Assembly (NCBI GenBank): GCA_021779205.1
Contig: JAJYBE010000042.1
Coordinates: 1-7,415 of the forward strand
Direction: 5' to 3'
DNA from: a bacterium
Lineage (GTDB): Bacteria > Patescibacteriota > Minisyncoccia > Moranbacterales > UBA2206
Length of the DNA: 7,415 nucleotides
This document shows, one piece after another, positions 6,110-7,415 of the stretch (the stretch's first letter is position 1; the number at the start of each line of letters is the position of its first letter). Both the position numbers and the translations under genes were made by a program. Under the pieces are notes generated by a model. The model made no database searches, was not told where the DNA came from, and worked only from the letters and a program-made list of their open reading frames with translations.

Positions 6110-6556
6110 TTAAATAGATGAAATCAAAGCTTTTTGGATTGAAGACAAAACATCAGGCTGATTCTTATGTTGACTGTCACTCATTACAGGTAAGGCTGGC
6201 CACCCATTGTCGACCCAATCAAGGCCAGCAAATTGTCGAACACCATCATATCTAGGTATAACATGGTAGTGCACATGATGATCGGCCATCATAAGCATGA
6301 GGTAATTCATAATATTATGATTAAATGTCGACTTGATTGATTTTTCCAATTTTGAAATTAGCTTCCCCAAATCACCCATCTCTTCTGGTGTGACATCAGA
6401 CAAGTGAAGTGCATATCTGTTTAGAGAAAGAATACCTGCTCCTAGTGTCGGCTGTGAAGGCCGAACAGACCAAGTCCAAGCGCCCATTTGAAGCACTAAT
6501 AATTCTTCAACCTGAAATTTTGAACGGAATTCAGACAACGTATTTGTTTCGCTCAT
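6110..6556 (-). CDS. HIT-family protein (histidine-triad hydrolase)
   Basis: 148 residues. The histidine triad is intact: ADHHVHYHVIPRYDG with H94-x-H96-x-H98, preceded by the conserved Asn84 in MNYLMLMMA. An N-terminal strand region carries WSVRPSQPTLGAGILSLNRY (29-48). The C-terminal stretch FAGLDWVDNGWPALPV (109-124) resembles a subgroup of HIT proteins I associate with proteobacteria and other groups. The family hydrolyses or transfers nucleotides on alpha-phosphate substrates through the central His; the actual substrate is unknown. ATG at 6556 is well supported, with AGGGGG (6568-6563) six bases upstream. It is the only intact ordinary gene in the right half and lies upstream of the broken phosphatase on the same strand, about 120 bp away. 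The strong Shine-Dalgarno motif contrasts with its absence at gyrA and the ligase gene, consistent with a foreign origin. Confidence 0.9.
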   Translation of the reverse strand: MSETNTLSEFRSKFQVEELLVLQMGAWTWSVRPSQPTLGAGILSLNRYALHLSDVTPEEMGDLGKLISKLEKSIKSTFNHNIMNYLMLMMADHHVHYHVIPRYDGVRQFAGLDWVDNGWPALPVMSDSQHKNQPDVLSSIQKALISSI

Positions 6557-6562
6557 AAATAA

Positions 6563-6568
6563 CCCCCT
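6563..6568 (-). promoter_or_regulatory. Shine-Dalgarno site of the HIT gene
   Basis: AGGGGG on the minus strand, six bases before the ATG at 6556. It is the strongest ribosome-binding site in the window attached to a real gene, and it fixes the start. Confidence 0.75.
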
Positions 6569-6582
6569 GTTAACGATTGTTG

Positions 6583-6611
6583 ATTAATTAGATTTTGCTA
6601 ATTTGTATCAA
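6583..6611 (-). promoter_or_regulatory. Weak candidate promoter of the HIT gene
   Basis: TTGATA (6611-6606, 5 of 6 to the -35 consensus) and ATTAAT (6588-6583, 4 of 6 to the -10) are spaced 17 bp apart. The start would be near 6576, leaving a leader of about 20 bases that includes the Shine-Dalgarno site. The region is AT-rich, so a chance match is possible. Confidence 0.35.
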
Positions 6612-7015
6612 AATAATATCAATGAATTTTGTATCGAGATATTCGCATAGGCATTGGGAACCACTTTCTCGTCCATATCCCAAGTATCTATAACTTCTTC
6701 AAAGATGTAGATACTTAAAATCATTACTATTGGGCCAAATAATTAATTTTGCATAACAGTCACATTGTGTGTTCGGAGGAACCATGCTTATTTATGTATG
6801 GTGATATAATATACAAGATATGAAGCTGATACCTGGAACATAGTAAACAAGGGGCATCCTTTTTCTTAGCTTCTTGCTTTTTGTTGGATATAAAACAGAA
6901 CAGCTTCTAGTATTGCTTTCGTTCAAAATATGAAAGACTTAATATAGCGTATTTTTTAATAAATAGCATAGATATGGAGTAGTGTCAAATGGATGGTGAC
7001 TAAGTTTAAGAATTA
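6612..7015. other. About 400 bp without a convincing gene
   Basis: This stretch follows the HIT promoter region and precedes the IS30-type element. On the minus strand, 6724-6608 is an open frame of 38 codons (MILSIYIFEEVIDTWDMDEK...) without a ribosome-binding site. On the plus strand GGAGGA (6775-6780) stands 3 bases before ATG 6784, but the frame closes after six codons (MLIYVW). A consensus extended -10, TGATATAAT (6802-6810), follows with no -35 and no clear gene downstream. The minus-strand frame that includes the IS30 C-terminus also runs out of the element to a stop at 6941-6939. Overall it looks like relic or junk sequence. Confidence 0.5.
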
Positions 7016-7026
7016 ATTGCACCACT
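7016..7026 (+). repeat. Left terminal inverted repeat of the IS30-type element
   Basis: ATTGCACCACT, the exact reverse complement of 7391-7401. It overlaps the last recognisable transposase codons (LTLVVQL). Confidence 0.6.
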
Positions 7027-7333
7027 AGAGTCAGTTTTTCAAAAATTTCATTTGGCGTCAAGTAATCATTTTTCTTTCTCGGACGATTATGCAGATTGTT
7101 TTCTACTAAGAGCACACTCTCCGGAGTTGGAACAATCTCTTTTTCTTTTTTCGATCAGTAATTTCTTGTGCTACTTTGGCTGTATAGGGCAGATGCTCTC
7201 CTGCATGGTTTTTGATCTCCCGCACAATAACTGAATGATCTCTTTTTAGCCTTCTGGCAATCCAACGTTTCTTTTTGCCTGTGCGCAAATAGTGCTCTAT
7301 TTGTTCTCGCTCATAGTAAGTTATTCTTTGCAT
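7016..7333 (-). pseudogene. IS30-family transposase, N- and C-termini joined, catalytic core deleted
   Basis: From ATG 7333 the protein begins MQRITYYEREQIEHYLRTGK, then KKRWIARRLKRDHSVIVREI, the helix-turn-helix of IS30 transposases that binds the element ends. It reaches ITDRKKKKR at about residues 58-66, then ends out of frame (LFQLRRVCS, stop at 7108-7106). Directly downstream, in a second frame, is VPTPESVLLVENNLHNRPRK followed by KNDYLTPNEIFEKL. This matches the C-terminal signature of the family (NNRPRK...TPNEVF; RPR codons 7085-7077). A normal protein has over 300 residues, so more than 200 are missing, including the whole DDE catalytic domain. The junction lies in the A-rich stretch around 7130-7160. 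An extended -10 (TGGTATGAT, 7376-7368) precedes the gene. It cannot catalyse transposition; a short DNA-binding peptide could still be made. Confidence 0.78.
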
Positions 7334-7390
7334 AAGCCACTTTACTACCCTTAAAAATTAACTGGTAATCATACCATAGGTTTTGGGTAA

Positions 7391-7401
7391 AGTGGTGCAA
7401 T
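7391..7401 (-). repeat. Right terminal inverted repeat of the IS30-type element
   Basis: AGTGGTGCAAT, the exact reverse complement of 7016-7026. Just inside it, GTAAAGTGG (7387-7395) is the inverse of CCACTTTAC at 7337-7345, directly upstream of the transposase start. This internal repeat may be part of a transposase binding site. Confidence 0.6.
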
Positions 7402-7415
7402 GGGTTTTGAATCCG

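Larger units (their letters stand above)
7016..7401. mobile_element. Internally deleted IS30-family element, about 386 bp
   Basis: An 11-bp perfect inverted repeat bounds the region: ATTGCACCACT at 7016-7026 and AGTGGTGCAAT at 7391-7401. Between them, on the minus strand, lie the N-terminal DNA-binding part and the extreme C-terminal part of an IS30-family transposase, with the catalytic middle missing. Beyond the 11 bp the two ends diverge, and no target duplication is obvious in the flanks, so the boundaries are provisional. Full IS30 elements are about 1-1.2 kb. This copy could move only if a full-length relative supplied transposase. Confidence 0.6.

Noticed and set aside
6608..6724. 38-codon minus-strand open frame upstream of the HIT gene
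   Set aside because: No ribosome-binding site and no recognisable motif, and it overlaps the HIT promoter region; retained only as a remark in the gap entry.
6784..6804. Six-codon minigene behind GGAGGA
   Set aside because: Spacing of 3 bases is too short for efficient initiation and the peptide MLIYVW has no visible role; no downstream gene or attenuator hairpin accompanies it.
7052..7234. 60-codon plus-strand open frame
   Set aside because: It is antisense to the clear IS30 transposase remnant.

Overview
This is a 7.4 kb AT-rich bacterial window in two very different halves. The left half (1 to about 5230) is ordinary chromosome. The compact gene set, the 815-residue GyrA without an acidic tail, and the order metallo-hydrolase, small membrane protein, gyrA suggest a Candidate Phyla Radiation / Patescibacteria (Parcubacteria-type) genome. 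That assignment is by recognition only, with no search behind it.

Layout: the 3' end of an MBL-fold hydrolase gene (1-290), a small one-helix membrane protein (338-661) and a complete gyrA (706-3153) run on the plus strand. They end at a perfect bidirectional hairpin terminator (3183-3213). Converging on it from the minus strand is a 602-residue O-antigen ligase/polymerase-type membrane protein (3275-5083). A tRNA-Ala(GGC) gene with a good promoter follows on the plus strand (5230-5302).

The main discovery is four perfect copies of TGTTTCACGTGAAACA inside the O-antigen ligase gene (3689, 3842, 3969, 4523). This is the ParB/Spo0J centromere site parS. Three copies are translated V-S-R-E-T and the fourth, in another frame, L-F-H-V-K-Q, so selection is on the DNA and not on a peptide. 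All four fall in hydrophilic loops between membrane helices. The window therefore appears to hold a chromosomal parS cluster hidden in a cell-envelope gene, which also hints that the replication origin is nearby.

The right half (5218-7415) is a decayed accessory region. The C-terminal end of a serine recombinase, with one stop and one frameshift, reads antisense through the whole tRNA-Ala gene, marking that tRNA as a likely integration site. The recombinase remnant abuts a truncated histidine phosphatase pseudogene. Beyond are an intact HIT-family gene (6110-6556), about 450 bp with no convincing gene, and a roughly 386-bp IS30-type element (7016-7401). That element keeps both ends and both termini of its transposase but has lost the catalytic core.
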